From contig NZ_WKJK01000034.1 in assembly GCF_009674535.1 (NCBI RefSeq), positions 1 to 36,079 of the forward strand: a stretch of 36,079 bases of DNA, read 5' to 3'. Positions 1 to 7,242 of the stretch are shown one piece after another; the stretch's first letter is position 1; each line of letters starts with the position of its first letter. Under the pieces are notes generated by a model, which saw only the letters and a list, made by a program, of their open reading frames with translations, was not told the DNA's origin and ran no database searches. This stretch comes from Duganella guangzhouensis (lineage in GTDB: Bacteria > Pseudomonadota > Gammaproteobacteria > Burkholderiales > Burkholderiaceae_D). A program made the translations under genes and the position numbers.

Positions 1-227
1 CCGCCGGCGGCGGACGGCTGGCTGGACAGCGCCTGCCGCACCGCCTGCTCCAGCGCGGCGGTGTCGAGCGGGGTGTGGACGGCGTCGCGCGCGCGCGCGT
101 GGTCGAGCTGGAAGGCCAGCTGTTCGGCGGTCGGTTGGCTGACGCCGGTGCGGCCGAGGCCAATGCGGGCGTCGGTGTAGCGGCGCAGCGTGCGCCACGG
201 GTTGGCGATGACCAGTTCGTCTTTCAT
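1..227 (-). CDS. eutC: Ethanolamine ammonia-lyase small subunit, N-terminal part
   Basis: EutC is the small subunit of the adenosylcobalamin-dependent lyase that splits ethanolamine into acetaldehyde and ammonia. Only the first 75 codons are present and the gene runs off the left edge. The visible protein starts MKDELVIANPWRTLRRYTDA and continues with ARIGLGRTGVSQPT, a conserved N-terminal signature of EutC. It begins 10 bases after the eutB stop, as expected for two subunits made in fixed ratio from one mRNA. The family is usually about 260-300 residues, so most of the gene lies outside. Identity is firm from both sequence and neighbour; completeness cannot be judged. Confidence 0.93.
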   Translation of the reverse strand, partial: MKDELVIANPWRTLRRYTDARIGLGRTGVSQPTAEQLAFQLDHARARDAVHTPLDTAALEQAVRQALSSQPSAAG

Positions 228-237
228 CTGGCGGCTT

Positions 238-1629
238 TCAGGACAGGCGCAGCAAGGCGCGCTCGAACGCCGGCGGCAGGCCGTTGCCCAGCGTGACTTG
301 CGCGTCGCGGGTGAAGATTTCCATCCGTTGCAGCCAGGCTTCGAATTCCGGCGCCGGCTTCAGGCCCAGCACGCGGCGCGCGTACAGGGCGTCGTGGAAG
401 GAGGTGGTCTGGTAGTTGAGCATGATGTCGTCCGAGCCGGGGATGCCCATGACGAAGGTGCAGCCGGCCGTGCCCAGCAGGGTCAGCAGGATGTCCATGT
501 CGTTCTGGTCGGCCTCGGCGTGGTTGGTGTAGCAGACGTCGCAGCCCATCGGCAGGCCGAGCAGCTTGGCGCAGAAGTGGTCCTCCAGTCCGGCGCGCAC
601 GATCTGCTTGCCGTCATACAGGTACTCGGGGCCGATGAAGCCGACCACCGAGTTGACCAGCAGCGGCGCGAACGCGCGCGCGACGGCGTAGGCGCGCGCC
701 TCGCAGGTCTGCTGGTCGACGCCGTGATGGGCGTTGGCCGACAGCGCGCTGCCCTGCCCCGTCTCAAAATACATGACATTGTTGCCGACGCTGCCACGTC
801 GCAGCGACAACGCGGCCTGGCGCGCCTCGTCCAGCAGCGCCAGGTTGATGCCGAAGCCGGCGTTGGCGGCCTCGGTGCCGGCGATCGACTGGAACACCAG
901 ATCCACCGGGGCGCCACGCTCAATCGCGGCGATGGTGTTGGTAACGTGGGTCAATACGCAGGACTGGGTGGGAATGCCGTAGCGGTCGATGATTTCGTCC
1001 AGCATGGTGACGATCTTGATGACTTGCGGCACGTTGTCGGTGGCCGGATTGATGCCGATCACCGCGTCGCCGCTGCCGTACAGCAAGCCGTCCAGCACGC
1101 TGGCGGCGATGCCGGTGGCGTCGTCGGTCGGATGGTTGGGCTGCAAGCGGGTCGACATCCGCCCCGGCAGTCCGATGGTGTTGCGGAACGCGGTGGTGAC
1201 GTGGCATTTTTTCGCCACCAGGATCAGATCCTGCACCCGCATCAGCTTGGAGACGGCGGCCGCCATCTCCGGCGTGATGCCGGGTGAGACGGCGGCCAGC
1301 GCGGCGCTGTCGGCGCCATCGCCCAGCAGCCAGTTGCGGAAGTCGCCCACGGTCAGATGAGCGATCGGCGCGAAGGCGGCGCGGTCGTGGCGGTCGATGA
1401 TGAGGCGGGTGACTTCGTCGTCCTCATACGGAATCAGCGCCTGCTGCAGAAAGATGCTGAGCGGCAGCGCGGCCAGCGCCATCTGCGCCGCCACCCGCTC
1501 TTCGGCGCTGGCGGCGGCCAGCCCGGCCAGATAATCGCCGGAACGGGCCGGCGTGGCTTTCGCCATCAAGTCCTTCAGGTCGCGGAACTGGTAGGTTCTG
1601 CTCCCCACTGTGTGCGAAAAACTGCTCAT
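238..1629 (-). CDS. eutB: Ethanolamine ammonia-lyase large subunit
   Basis: EutB is the catalytic TIM-barrel subunit of ethanolamine ammonia-lyase. At 463 residues it is close to the enteric enzyme (about 453). The stretch STRLQPNHPTDD at residues 159-170 carries the Arg and Gln that contact substrate in characterised EutB proteins, and MRVQDLILVAKKC precedes it as in the family. The frame stays open upstream, but the ATG at 1629 is chosen because it has a GGAGG ribosome site six bases upstream and gives the family N-terminus MSSFSHTVGSRTYQF. It lies 23 bases after the porin gene and 10 before eutC, so it belongs to the permease-porin-eutB-eutC run. No reactivase (EutA) or microcompartment gene is visible, which fits the short catabolic eut operons of non-enteric Proteobacteria. 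Confidence 0.97.
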   Translation of the reverse strand: MSSFSHTVGSRTYQFRDLKDLMAKATPARSGDYLAGLAAASAEERVAAQMALAALPLSIFLQQALIPYEDDEVTRLIIDRHDRAAFAPIAHLTVGDFRNWLLGDGADSAALAAVSPGITPEMAAAVSKLMRVQDLILVAKKCHVTTAFRNTIGLPGRMSTRLQPNHPTDDATGIAASVLDGLLYGSGDAVIGINPATDNVPQVIKIVTMLDEIIDRYGIPTQSCVLTHVTNTIAAIERGAPVDLVFQSIAGTEAANAGFGINLALLDEARQAALSLRRGSVGNNVMYFETGQGSALSANAHHGVDQQTCEARAYAVARAFAPLLVNSVVGFIGPEYLYDGKQIVRAGLEDHFCAKLLGLPMGCDVCYTNHAEADQNDMDILLTLLGTAGCTFVMGIPGSDDIMLNYQTTSFHDALYARRVLGLKPAPEFEAWLQRMEIFTRDAQVTLGNGLPPAFERALLRLS

Positions 1630-1652
1630 GCCACGCCTCCGTGCTGCCGGGT

Positions 1653-2474
1653 TCAGAAGTTGCGGGTAACCGTCAGCAGCAAGCGCTTTTGCGCCACATA
1701 TTTGCCGCTGCCATCGGCATTGTAGAACACCCACAGCGGCGTGCCGTTACGCGACTCGTGGCCGCTGTTGTAGACGGCGGCGGCGGCGAACGCCCAGTTG
1801 CCGGCGGTCTTGGTCACGCCCGCCTTGAGGTCGTAGAAATTGTACATGCCAAGGTTACGCACCAGCTGGCGGCCGCCGTGCAGATTGAGCGTGAGGCCGG
1901 GCGCCAGCTCGGGATTCCAGTTCACTTCGGCGTAGGTGGAGCCGCGCGTGTCGACCCGCTGGCCGCTGAACGGATCGACCGTGAAGCCGAACCAGTATTT
2001 GCTCAGCGTGACCCAGCCGGTGACGTTGAGCGCGCCGTTGTTCCACGCCAGCTTGGCATCCTGGGTGTGGTATTTGATGTCCTTGCCGCTGGCGACAAAG
2101 TGCGCGCCCGGAAACCAGTAGGTGACGACGCCGGCGTCCAGGGTGCTGCCCTCGGCCAGCGGCGCGCGGTAGCCGCCGTACAGGTCGAGCTCGGCGCCGC
2201 CGCCGTTGTTGTAGGCGGCGTGCGAGACGCCGGAACCGAACACGCCAACATAAAAGCCGCTGGCGTGGGTGAAGTCGAGGTTGGCCTGGGCGGTGGGCTT
2301 GGCCTGGGTTTGCGAAACGCCGCGGAACAGGTAGTCGGATACCACGGTGACGTTGCCGCTTTCGGTCCAGTCCGGCGCGGGAGCGGGAGCGGGAGCGGGG
2401 GCGGTGTCAGCGGCAAGCGCGCCGCCGGTGGCGGCCAACATCAGGGAGGACAGCAGGATACGGGTGACGGTCAT
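1653..2474 (-). CDS. TorF family putative outer-membrane porin
   Basis: The protein has 273 residues and a clear signal peptide (MTVTRILLSSLMLAATGGALA, cleavage near residue 22). A short Pro-Ala linker follows, then the signature SGNVTVVSDYLFRGVSQTQ, typical of the TorF/TIGR02001 putative porins. The rest alternates short amphipathic strands rich in Gly, Tyr and Asn and ends VTRNF with a terminal Phe, as expected for a beta-barrel recognised by the BAM machinery. It sits between the ethanolamine permease (16-base gap) and eutB (23-base gap), so it is almost certainly co-transcribed. I infer that it serves as outer-membrane entry for ethanolamine or a related small amine. Members of this family have no well-established substrate, so the role is context-based. 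Confidence 0.85.
   Translation of the reverse strand: MTVTRILLSSLMLAATGGALAADTAPAPAPAPAPDWTESGNVTVVSDYLFRGVSQTQAKPTAQANLDFTHASGFYVGVFGSGVSHAAYNNGGGAELDLYGGYRAPLAEGSTLDAGVVTYWFPGAHFVASGKDIKYHTQDAKLAWNNGALNVTGWVTLSKYWFGFTVDPFSGQRVDTRGSTYAEVNWNPELAPGLTLNLHGGRQLVRNLGMYNFYDLKAGVTKTAGNWAFAAAAVYNSGHESRNGTPLWVFYNADGSGKYVAQKRLLLTVTRNF
2376..2404. repeat. Hexanucleotide tandem repeat coding a Pro-Ala linker
   Basis: About four tandem copies of a GCGGGA-type hexamer lie just after the signal-peptide region of the porin gene and encode alternating Ala-Pro. A six-base unit changes length without breaking the frame, so the linker between the signal peptide and the barrel could vary among strains. Confidence 0.7.
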
Positions 2475-2490
2475 GTATTACTCCAATAAA

Positions 2491-3864
2491 TTAAGCGGCA
2501 ACGTGCATCGCACGGTTGCTCTTGGTGGCCAGGAAGAAGCCATAGCCCAGTGCCATGAAGGCGGCAAACAGGCCGAAGATCAGCGGGTTGTAATAGATCA
2601 TGGTGGCCATGCAGACGCAGGCGCCGGCCAGTGCGATCGCCGGGAACAGCGGGTAGAACGGGGCGCGGAATGGGCGTGCCATGTGCGGTTCGGCGCGGCG
2701 CAGCTTGAACAGGCTCAGCATGCTGAGGATGTACATGGTGATGGCGCCGAACACCGACATGGTGACAATGTTGGCGGTCAGGGTCTGGCCGCCGAACTGG
2801 ATCAGCTCGTCGCTGTAGATGGCGGCGATGCCGACCACGCCGCCGGCGATGATGGCGCGGTGCGGGGTCTTGAAGCGCGGGTGCACGGCGGCCAGGTAGC
2901 GCGGCAGGTAGGCTTCACGCGCCAGCGCATAGATCTGGCGCGAGTAGCCGAGGATGATGCCGTGGAAGGAGGCGATCAGGCCGAACAGGCCGAGCCACAC
3001 CAGCATGTGCAGCCACTTGCTGTGGTCGCCGACGATGAGGCGCATCGCCTGCGGCAATGGGTCGTTGATGTTGGCCAGCTTGGTCCAGTCGCCGGCGCCG
3101 CCGGCAAACACCATCACGCCGATCGCCAGCAGCACCAGGGTGATGATGCCGGTGATGTAGGCGATCGGGATCGAGCGCTTGGGATCTTTGGCTTCCTCGG
3201 CGGCCATGGCCACGCCTTCGATCGCCAGGAAGAACCAGATCGCGAACGGAATCGCGGCGAACATGCCGGGGATGGCCAGCGCGCTGAAGCTGTCCTGGCC
3301 GGCCCAGCCGCCCTTGCTGAAGTTGGCCATCGAGAAGCCGGGCGAGACCACGCCCATGAACACCAGCAGTTCGAAGATGGCCAGCAGCGCCATCAGCAAT
3401 TCGAAGCTGGCGGCGATTTGCACGCCGACGATGTTGAGGGTCATGAAGATCAGGTAGGCGCCGACCGCGGCCAGCTTGGGATCGATCTGCGGGAACTGGA
3501 CGTTGAGGTAGGCGCCGATGGCCAGCGCGATGGCCGGTGGCGCGAACACGAATTCGATCAGCGTGGCGGCGCCGGCCAGATAGCCGCCCAGCGGGCCGAA
3601 GGCGCGCTTGCTGTAGGCGAACGGGCCGCCGGCATGCGGGATCGAGGTGGTCAGCTCGGTGAAGCTGAAGATGAAGGTGGTGTACATGGCCGCGACGAAC
3701 AGCGCGGTGATGGTGAAGCCGAGGGTGCCGGCCGATGCCCAGCCGTAACTCCAGCCGAAGTATTCGCCCGAGATGACCAGGCCAACGGCGATGCCCCAGA
3801 GCTGGAAGGTGCCCAGCGACTGCTGTAGCGCCGGGGAGCTCCCGGCGGCAGGTTGTGCGCTCAT
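2491..3864 (-). CDS. eat: Ethanolamine permease (APC superfamily)
   Basis: This 457-residue protein is strongly hydrophobic with about twelve membrane segments. The N-terminal stretch FQLWGIAVGLVISGEYFGWSYG is the hallmark of the ethanolamine permease branch of the amino acid-polyamine-organocation superfamily. Later segments include FFLAIEGVAMAAEEAKDPKRSIP, the usual cytoplasmic motif of the family. It would bring ethanolamine into the cell for EutBC. The ATG at 3864 has AGGAG upstream. It is the first gene of the minus-strand run and is divergent from the AraC-type regulator, so the 137-base gap should hold the regulated promoter. Confidence 0.93.
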   Translation of the reverse strand: MSAQPAAGSSPALQQSLGTFQLWGIAVGLVISGEYFGWSYGWASAGTLGFTITALFVAAMYTTFIFSFTELTTSIPHAGGPFAYSKRAFGPLGGYLAGAATLIEFVFAPPAIALAIGAYLNVQFPQIDPKLAAVGAYLIFMTLNIVGVQIAASFELLMALLAIFELLVFMGVVSPGFSMANFSKGGWAGQDSFSALAIPGMFAAIPFAIWFFLAIEGVAMAAEEAKDPKRSIPIAYITGIITLVLLAIGVMVFAGGAGDWTKLANINDPLPQAMRLIVGDHSKWLHMLVWLGLFGLIASFHGIILGYSRQIYALAREAYLPRYLAAVHPRFKTPHRAIIAGGVVGIAAIYSDELIQFGGQTLTANIVTMSVFGAITMYILSMLSLFKLRRAEPHMARPFRAPFYPLFPAIALAGACVCMATMIYYNPLIFGLFAAFMALGYGFFLATKSNRAMHVAA

Positions 3865-4001
3865 GTTGTTCTCCTAAGTAGCGGGTATGGAAGTTGCTCG
3901 ATTTGAGTATAGGAGCGCGCCGACAGCGGCCGTTATAGGAAATCGGCAAAGCGCCATGGCCCTGTGGCGCGCGCGGTCCACACACAACATCGGGAGTTCA
4001 T
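3865..4001. promoter_or_regulatory. Divergent control region between the eut operon and its AraC-type regulator
   Basis: This is the only gap between the leftward eat operon and the rightward regulator, so both promoters must be here or overlap the genes. On the minus strand a TATACT hexamer (3906-3911) could serve as a -10 for eat, but no good -35 accompanies it, as expected for an activator-dependent promoter. A six-base inverted repeat, GCGCCA and TGGCGC with eight bases between (3951-3970), is a possible protein site. GGGAG at 3993-3997 is the ribosome site for the regulator. The assignment of sites is inference. Confidence 0.45.
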
Positions 4002-5006
4002 ATGCACCACTCTGGCACGGCGGCGGCGCCGCACGCACCGCAGTTGGGCGGCAGCTTGCGCACGGTGCTGGCGCATGATGCCGATCAGCTGGCCTGCGAG
4101 TTGACCAACTGGAACCAGCGCTACGATCAGATCAGCGCCGGCCTGTTCGCGGGCGCGCTGACTGAGCTGCGGCAGCCTGGGTTGCAGGTGTTTCGCGAGG
4201 ATTTGAGTCAGGCGGTGCGGCAATCGTGCCGGGTGTGGCCGGATGCGATCTGGTTCGGTCTGCCGGATCATGAGGGCGAGCTGACCCGCATCAACGGCCG
4301 TCAGAGCGCGGCGGACTGGATTATGGTGCAGGCCGGCAATGTGGAGTTCGAGCTGGTGACGCCGGCCGCGTACCGCATCTATGGCATCGTCGCCAGCCGC
4401 CAGTTGTTGGCCGAGACGGCACGGCGGCTAGGCTGTGCGATCGACTGGACACGGGTGCAGGCGGCCGAGCTGCTGCAGGTGGATGCGGCGGCGCGCGCGG
4501 CCTGCGTGCGCACCTTGCGCCGGCTGCTGCCGGCCAGCGACGGCGGCGGCCCGCTGGGGAGCGCCAGCGCGTTGACGGCGCATGCTGCGGCAGGCGCGGC
4601 GCACTGGCAGGATGCCGTGCTGGTCGGACTGCTGGAGATGCTGGACCGCAGCTGCGTCGAGCCGGCGATGGCGGCCAGTTTGCAGCGGCGGCGCCAGGTG
4701 GTGGCGCTGGCGCGCGACTACATGCTGGCGCACCGTGGTGACAGCATCACGGTGCCGGAGCTGTGCGAGCGGGTGCACGTCAGCCGGCGCACGCTGCAAT
4801 ACTGTTTCGAAGATGTGCTGGGCATGAGTCCGAACGCCTATCTGCGCATGCTGCGCCTGAACGGCGTGCGGCGCCAGTTGCATGACGGCCGCGCCATCGG
4901 CGAGCTGGCCGGCGAGTGGGGACTGTGCAACTTCAGCCAGTTCTCATCCGACTATCGCAAGCTGTTTGGTCTCAGCCCGTCGGCGGCGCAGAAGCTGCGC
5001 ATCTAA
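4002..5006 (+). CDS. eutR: AraC family transcriptional regulator, EutR-like
   Basis: The protein has 334 residues. The last 100 form an AraC-type double helix-turn-helix, including VPELCERVHVSRRTLQYCFE and the second helix pair ending NFSQFSSDYRKLFGLSPSAA. The N-terminal 230 residues resemble the sensing part of EutR-type regulators rather than a cupin-type AraC. EutR activates eut genes in response to ethanolamine and cobalamin in enterics. The divergent position next to the permease argues for the same role here, but the effector is inferred. The gene overlaps the convergent nuclease gene by four bases at its 3' end. Confidence 0.8.
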   Translation: MHHSGTAAAPHAPQLGGSLRTVLAHDADQLACELTNWNQRYDQISAGLFAGALTELRQPGLQVFREDLSQAVRQSCRVWPDAIWFGLPDHEGELTRINGRQSAADWIMVQAGNVEFELVTPAAYRIYGIVASRQLLAETARRLGCAIDWTRVQAAELLQVDAAARAACVRTLRRLLPASDGGGPLGSASALTAHAAAGAAHWQDAVLVGLLEMLDRSCVEPAMAASLQRRRQVVALARDYMLAHRGDSITVPELCERVHVSRRTLQYCFEDVLGMSPNAYLRMLRLNGVRRQLHDGRAIGELAGEWGLCNFSQFSSDYRKLFGLSPSAAQKLRI

Positions 5007-6094
5007 GGTGCTTGCTTAAATACCTGTCGCAGCGATGTGGCTTCCGGCAGTACGTCGCTCCATGCTTCCAGTTGCGCCAGACTGGCCTTGGCCAGCTTGT
5101 TGGAGGCGGTTTTGGGCAGCGGACCGAAGCGCCGCACGAGCTGCCGCTCCAGCAGCGCCAACGCGCCTTCCCTGCGCCCCCGCTCCAGTCCTTGCTCCAG
5201 ACCTTGCTCCAAGCCTTGCTTAAGTCCTTTTGCAAGCCCTCGTTCGCGCCCTTGTTCAAGTCCTTGTTCGAGAGCCTGCTTCCGGCCTTGCTGCAGCGCC
5301 GGCTTGAGTCCTTTTTTGATACCTCGTTCCACGCCTTTATCAACCATCGATTGGAAAAATGGTGGGAGTTCCATTTTTTGCTCCTTCCCCAGCTTCTGAA
5401 CCGCCTGCCAGTAACGCTGCTGATGTGCGGCAGGCAAGGCCATCATCCAGTTGATCACATTGAATAAAACGATTATGCGCTCTTTGCGCCAGCCATGTTG
5501 GTACAGTAGTTTGGTCAGTTGCCATTTGGCGGCATACAGCTGCTCGGGGTCGTGCCGGGCCTGCTGCGTGCGCAAGTGGGCCAGGGTGACCAGGGCAAAC
5601 GGGTTATGCGATGCCGCCAACTCTGCGCCAAGGTGGGCATAGTCGAGCAATTTGACGGTGGGGAACCAGATGCCCATCAAGGTTCCCAGCGACCGGTTGT
5701 GGAAGGTGCGTGGCCGCCAGTTGGCGTCCTCGTCGGCCAGCACGACCAGGCTGGTGACCGGTTGCTTGTATTCCCTGAAAATCCGGTAGTTGTAATCAAG
5801 CATGCGCAGCGCCAGCGCCGCGTCGCGTTGCGCCTGCACTTCGATGTGAATCAGCACCCACCGCACGCCGCCGGCGCGCAGACGGACCTCGACCAGCTTG
5901 TCGGCCACCATGCTGTCGGTGGCGCCGCCGAAGCTGATGCCGGCCAGCTCCTTGTCACGAAAGCGCGGCCGCTGGCGCCAGTCGATCTCCTTGCAGAGCT
6001 TGGCAAAGAAGAAGGCCATGAAGTCGCGGAAGGCATGCGTGAGCGCGGCTTTCCAGGGCAGGTCATAGCGGGCGGGGGGCGCGGCATTGGGCAT
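5003..6094 (-). CDS. Rpn family PD-(D/E)XK nuclease / putative transposase with repetitive C-terminus
   Basis: The protein has 363 residues. The N-terminal 240 match the Rpn (recombination-promoting nuclease, Transposase_31-type) family: an Asp at residue 65 in ADKLVEVRLR and a Glu-x-Gln at 85-87 in LIHIEVQAQ form the PD-(D/E)XK core. Later blocks such as FPTVKLLDY and the C-terminal ALALLERQLVRRFG (DUF4351-like) are also typical. Residues 253-310 are a run of Gly-Leu-Glu-Gln type four-residue repeats. Characterised Rpn proteins in E. coli are DNA nucleases linked to RecA-independent recombination and phage defence. Whether this one is active is not known. It is monocistronic and convergent with the regulator gene. 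Confidence 0.82.
   Translation of the reverse strand: MPNAAPPARYDLPWKAALTHAFRDFMAFFFAKLCKEIDWRQRPRFRDKELAGISFGGATDSMVADKLVEVRLRAGGVRWVLIHIEVQAQRDAALALRMLDYNYRIFREYKQPVTSLVVLADEDANWRPRTFHNRSLGTLMGIWFPTVKLLDYAHLGAELAASHNPFALVTLAHLRTQQARHDPEQLYAAKWQLTKLLYQHGWRKERIIVLFNVINWMMALPAAHQQRYWQAVQKLGKEQKMELPPFFQSMVDKGVERGIKKGLKPALQQGRKQALEQGLEQGRERGLAKGLKQGLEQGLEQGLERGRREGALALLERQLVRRFGPLPKTASNKLAKASLAQLEAWSDVLPEATSLRQVFKQAP
5165..5338. repeat. Degenerate repeat tract coding Gly-Leu-Glu-Gln units in the Rpn protein
   Basis: The DNA repeats a roughly 12-base unit (CTTGCTCCAGACC-like on the plus strand) with variants, giving EQGLEQG and KGLKQG units over about 58 residues. Such repeats are seen in several Rpn-family proteins and can expand or contract in frame. 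Confidence 0.75.
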
Positions 6095-6138
6095 CCGCCC
6101 AGTCTAGGGCCGTAACCAAGATGGCCGCATGCGGCAGC

Positions 6139-6200
6139 ACAAAGAAAAATCCTCCCCGCACTGAGCGCGATCTTGAGCGCGTTCAGGCTGGGGAGGGATT
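6139..6200 (-). terminator. Rho-independent terminator after secF
   Basis: On the minus strand, just after the secF stop, the outer arms pair as AATCCTCCCC with GGGGAGGGATT (one bulge). Inside, CTGAGCGCG pairs with CGCGTTCAG, so one long nested stem forms. It is followed on the transcript by TTTTTCTTTG, a good U tract. It separates the secDF transcript from the Rpn gene. Confidence 0.8.
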
Positions 6201-6205
6201 CGGGT

Positions 6206-7228
6206 TTAAACCACTGCGCCGTCGGTTTCGTCCTTCGGCTTGACCGGCTTGATCAGGTCTTCGCGTTTGACGCCCAGCCACATGGCGACGGCGGCGGCGA
6301 CGAACACCGATGAGTAAATGCCGAAGCAGATGCCGATGGTCAGCGCCATCGCGAAGTAGTGCAGCGTCGGGCCGCCCAGGAACAGCATCGACAGCACCAT
6401 CATCTGGGTGCAACCGTGGGTGATGATGGTGCGCGAGATGGTCGAGGTGATGGCGTTGTCGATCACCGCGTGCACGGTGGCGGTACGCTGCTTGCGGAAG
6501 TTCTCGCGAATCCGGTCAAAGATCACCACCGATTCATTGACCGAGTAACCCAGCACCGCCAGCACACCAGCCAGCACGGTCAACGAGAATTCCCACTGGA
6601 AGAAGGCGAAGAAGCCGAGGATGATGACGACGTCGTGCAAGTTGGCGATGATCGCCGCCACCGCGAACTTCCATTCGAAGCGCACGGCCAGGTAGATCAT
6701 CACGCCGATCACCACCATCACCAGCGCGTTGAGGCCATTCTGCGCCAGCTCGTCGCCGACCTGCGGGCCGACGAATTCCACTTTCTGCAGCGTCACCAGC
6801 TCATTGCCACCAGCGGCCGAGCACGATTGCTTGACCACGTGCTCGCCCTTGGCGGTGACGGTGTCGATCTGCTTCAGCGCGCCCGTTTCAGCCTTGCACA
6901 GCGCGTCGAACACCTGCGCCGAGGCGTCTTTCGAGCTGATGTTCTTCACCACCGGCAGACGCAGCATGACGTCGTGCGCGGTGCCGAAGCCGGTCGCCTC
7001 AGGCTGTTCGTAACCGATGCCTTCCAGCGTGTGACGAATCCGTTCCAGATTGGCCGCCTGCTCGTAGCGCAGCTCCATCACGGTGCCGCCGGTGAACTCC
7101 ACCGAGAAGTGCAGCCCGCGGTGCAGCAGGAAGAACACGGCCGCGACGAAGGTCAACGCCGAGATGACGTTGAACACCAGCGCGTGGCGCATGAACGGGA
7201 TGTCTTTTTTAATGCGGAAAAATTCCAT
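6206..7228 (-). CDS. secF: Protein translocase subunit SecF
   Basis: SecF partners SecD in the inner-membrane complex that uses the proton-motive force to pull secreted proteins through SecYEG. At 340 residues it is a normal single SecF. It has an N-terminal membrane segment, the periplasmic motif FSVEFTGGTVMELRYE, and the conserved LGYSVNESVVIFDRIRENFR in the transmembrane 4-5 region. A cluster of further membrane segments follows to the C-terminus. It starts 14 bases after secD and is last in the queA-tgt-yajC-secD-secF run, with a hairpin terminator beyond it. Confidence 0.97.
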   Translation of the reverse strand: MEFFRIKKDIPFMRHALVFNVISALTFVAAVFFLLHRGLHFSVEFTGGTVMELRYEQAANLERIRHTLEGIGYEQPEATGFGTAHDVMLRLPVVKNISSKDASAQVFDALCKAETGALKQIDTVTAKGEHVVKQSCSAAGGNELVTLQKVEFVGPQVGDELAQNGLNALVMVVIGVMIYLAVRFEWKFAVAAIIANLHDVVIILGFFAFFQWEFSLTVLAGVLAVLGYSVNESVVIFDRIRENFRKQRTATVHAVIDNAITSTISRTIITHGCTQMMVLSMLFLGGPTLHYFAMALTIGICFGIYSSVFVAAAVAMWLGVKREDLIKPVKPKDETDGAVV

Positions 7229-7242
7229 TTGTCAGCCCCTGA

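Noticed and set aside
1630..1734. An N-terminal extension of EutB
   Set aside because: It overlaps the porin 3' end, and the ATG at 1629 has a clear ribosome site and the family start.
190..3828. Long plus-strand open frames across eutB, the porin and the permease genes
   Set aside because: They are antisense to well-identified genes and match no family.
5165..5338. The repetitive DNA in the Rpn gene as a CRISPR-like array
   Set aside because: The units are about 12 bases, degenerate, contiguous and in frame, so they are coding repeats.
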